Source: Loktanella sp. (GTDB lineage: Bacteria; Pseudomonadota; Alphaproteobacteria; Rhodobacterales; Rhodobacteraceae). From it: a stretch of 34,659 nucleotides of DNA. Position 1 is the first letter of the stretch. Every line of letters begins with the position of its first letter. A program made the translations under genes and the position numbers. The notes under the pieces were generated by a model. It was not told the origin of the DNA, did no database searches, and worked only from the letters and a program-made list of their open reading frames with translations. The stretch covers positions 1 through 34,659 of the forward strand of contig JAIBDT010000026.1 in the NCBI GenBank assembly GCA_024686085.1. Reading direction: 5' to 3'. Of this stretch, positions 34,551-34,659 are shown piece after piece.

Positions 34551-34659
34551 GTTCCCTTTTTGAATGTAATTCAAGATACTGAAGTATGACAGCGTCAGTG
34601 ACATTTCCGCTGGTTGTTGAGAAAAATCCGCGAGCCCAAAAACGCTGGCCCCAGTACCG
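34531..34659 (-). mobile_element. tnpA: IS200/IS605 family tnpA, C-terminal fragment at the window edge
   Basis: Translating the minus strand from the right edge gives 42 residues and a TAG at 34533-34531: RYWGQRFWARGFFSTTSGNV and then TDAVILQYLELHSKREPTGV. The FWARGFF.TTSGNVTD..I..Y pattern is the C-terminal part of the single-Tyr HUH transposase TnpA of IS200/IS605 elements. Only the 3' end is in the window; the gene continues to the right. The element's end in this window should be marked by the palindrome at 34531-34550 and lie slightly to its left. The frame is intact as far as seen. Confidence 0.87.

Overview
The window reads as chromosomal DNA of a marine alphaproteobacterium of the order Rhodobacterales (Roseobacter group). 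The evidence is a set of lineage-typical genes and gene orders: the chvI-chvG-hprK-rapZ-EIIA-HPr block facing pckA, a methylsuccinyl-CoA dehydrogenase (marker of the ethylmalonyl-CoA pathway), the rpoZ-rsh-DUF2062-pdxJ-acpS-lepB-rnc-era-DUF1491-recO run, and small families such as DUF6473, DUF1491, COQ9 and DUF3429. Genus-level placement is not possible from this alone.

Layout. (1) 1-1369: the end of a DUF6473 gene on the minus strand, then hbd (3-hydroxybutyryl-CoA dehydrogenase) on the plus strand. (2) 1366-6733, minus strand: the response regulator ChvI and its kinase ChvG lead a tightly packed run into a truncated HPr kinase, RapZ, a mannose-type EIIA (TTG start), HPr and a PlsC-like acyltransferase. 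This is an incomplete, regulatory PTS with no sugar permease in the window. (3) 7032-8630: pckA, divergent from chvI, with two 13-bp direct repeats upstream and a strong terminator that also holds the start codon of the next gene (secreted DUF3859 protein). (4) 9220-13530: a TauE/SafE permease, methylsuccinyl-CoA dehydrogenase, an MFS transporter and a META-domain lipoprotein. (5) 13518-22900, minus strand: a long housekeeping run, folK, rpoZ, rsh, DUF2062, pdxJ, Dabb, a small secreted protein, acpS, lepB, rnc, era, DUF1491, recO, many joined by 1-4 bp overlaps. (6) 22995-29899: a NYN-domain protein, an FAD monooxygenase, the overlapping series ispH-DUF3429-methyltransferase-rnhA-TRIC channel, then a quinone oxidoreductase and COQ9 on the minus strand, and rpsU.

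(7) 30031-34659 is the accessory end. A stand-alone EAL phosphodiesterase is followed by about 320 bp in which I see no gene. Then comes a copper operon: membrane-anchored cytochrome c, CopC, CopD and a Tat-exported multicopper oxidase. It is preceded by a promoter with the 19-bp spacer and dyad typical of CueR-type MerR regulators. The window ends in the 3' part of an IS200/IS605-family tnpA whose terminal palindrome lies against a probably 5'-truncated small ORF.

Functional themes: gluconeogenic and C2 carbon control (pckA, ChvGI, HPr/HprK, Mcd, Hbd), stringent response (rsh, rpoZ), RNA processing and translation (rnc, era, rnhA, rpsU), and periplasmic copper handling in a unit that looks separately acquired. 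No tRNA, rRNA or CRISPR was seen.
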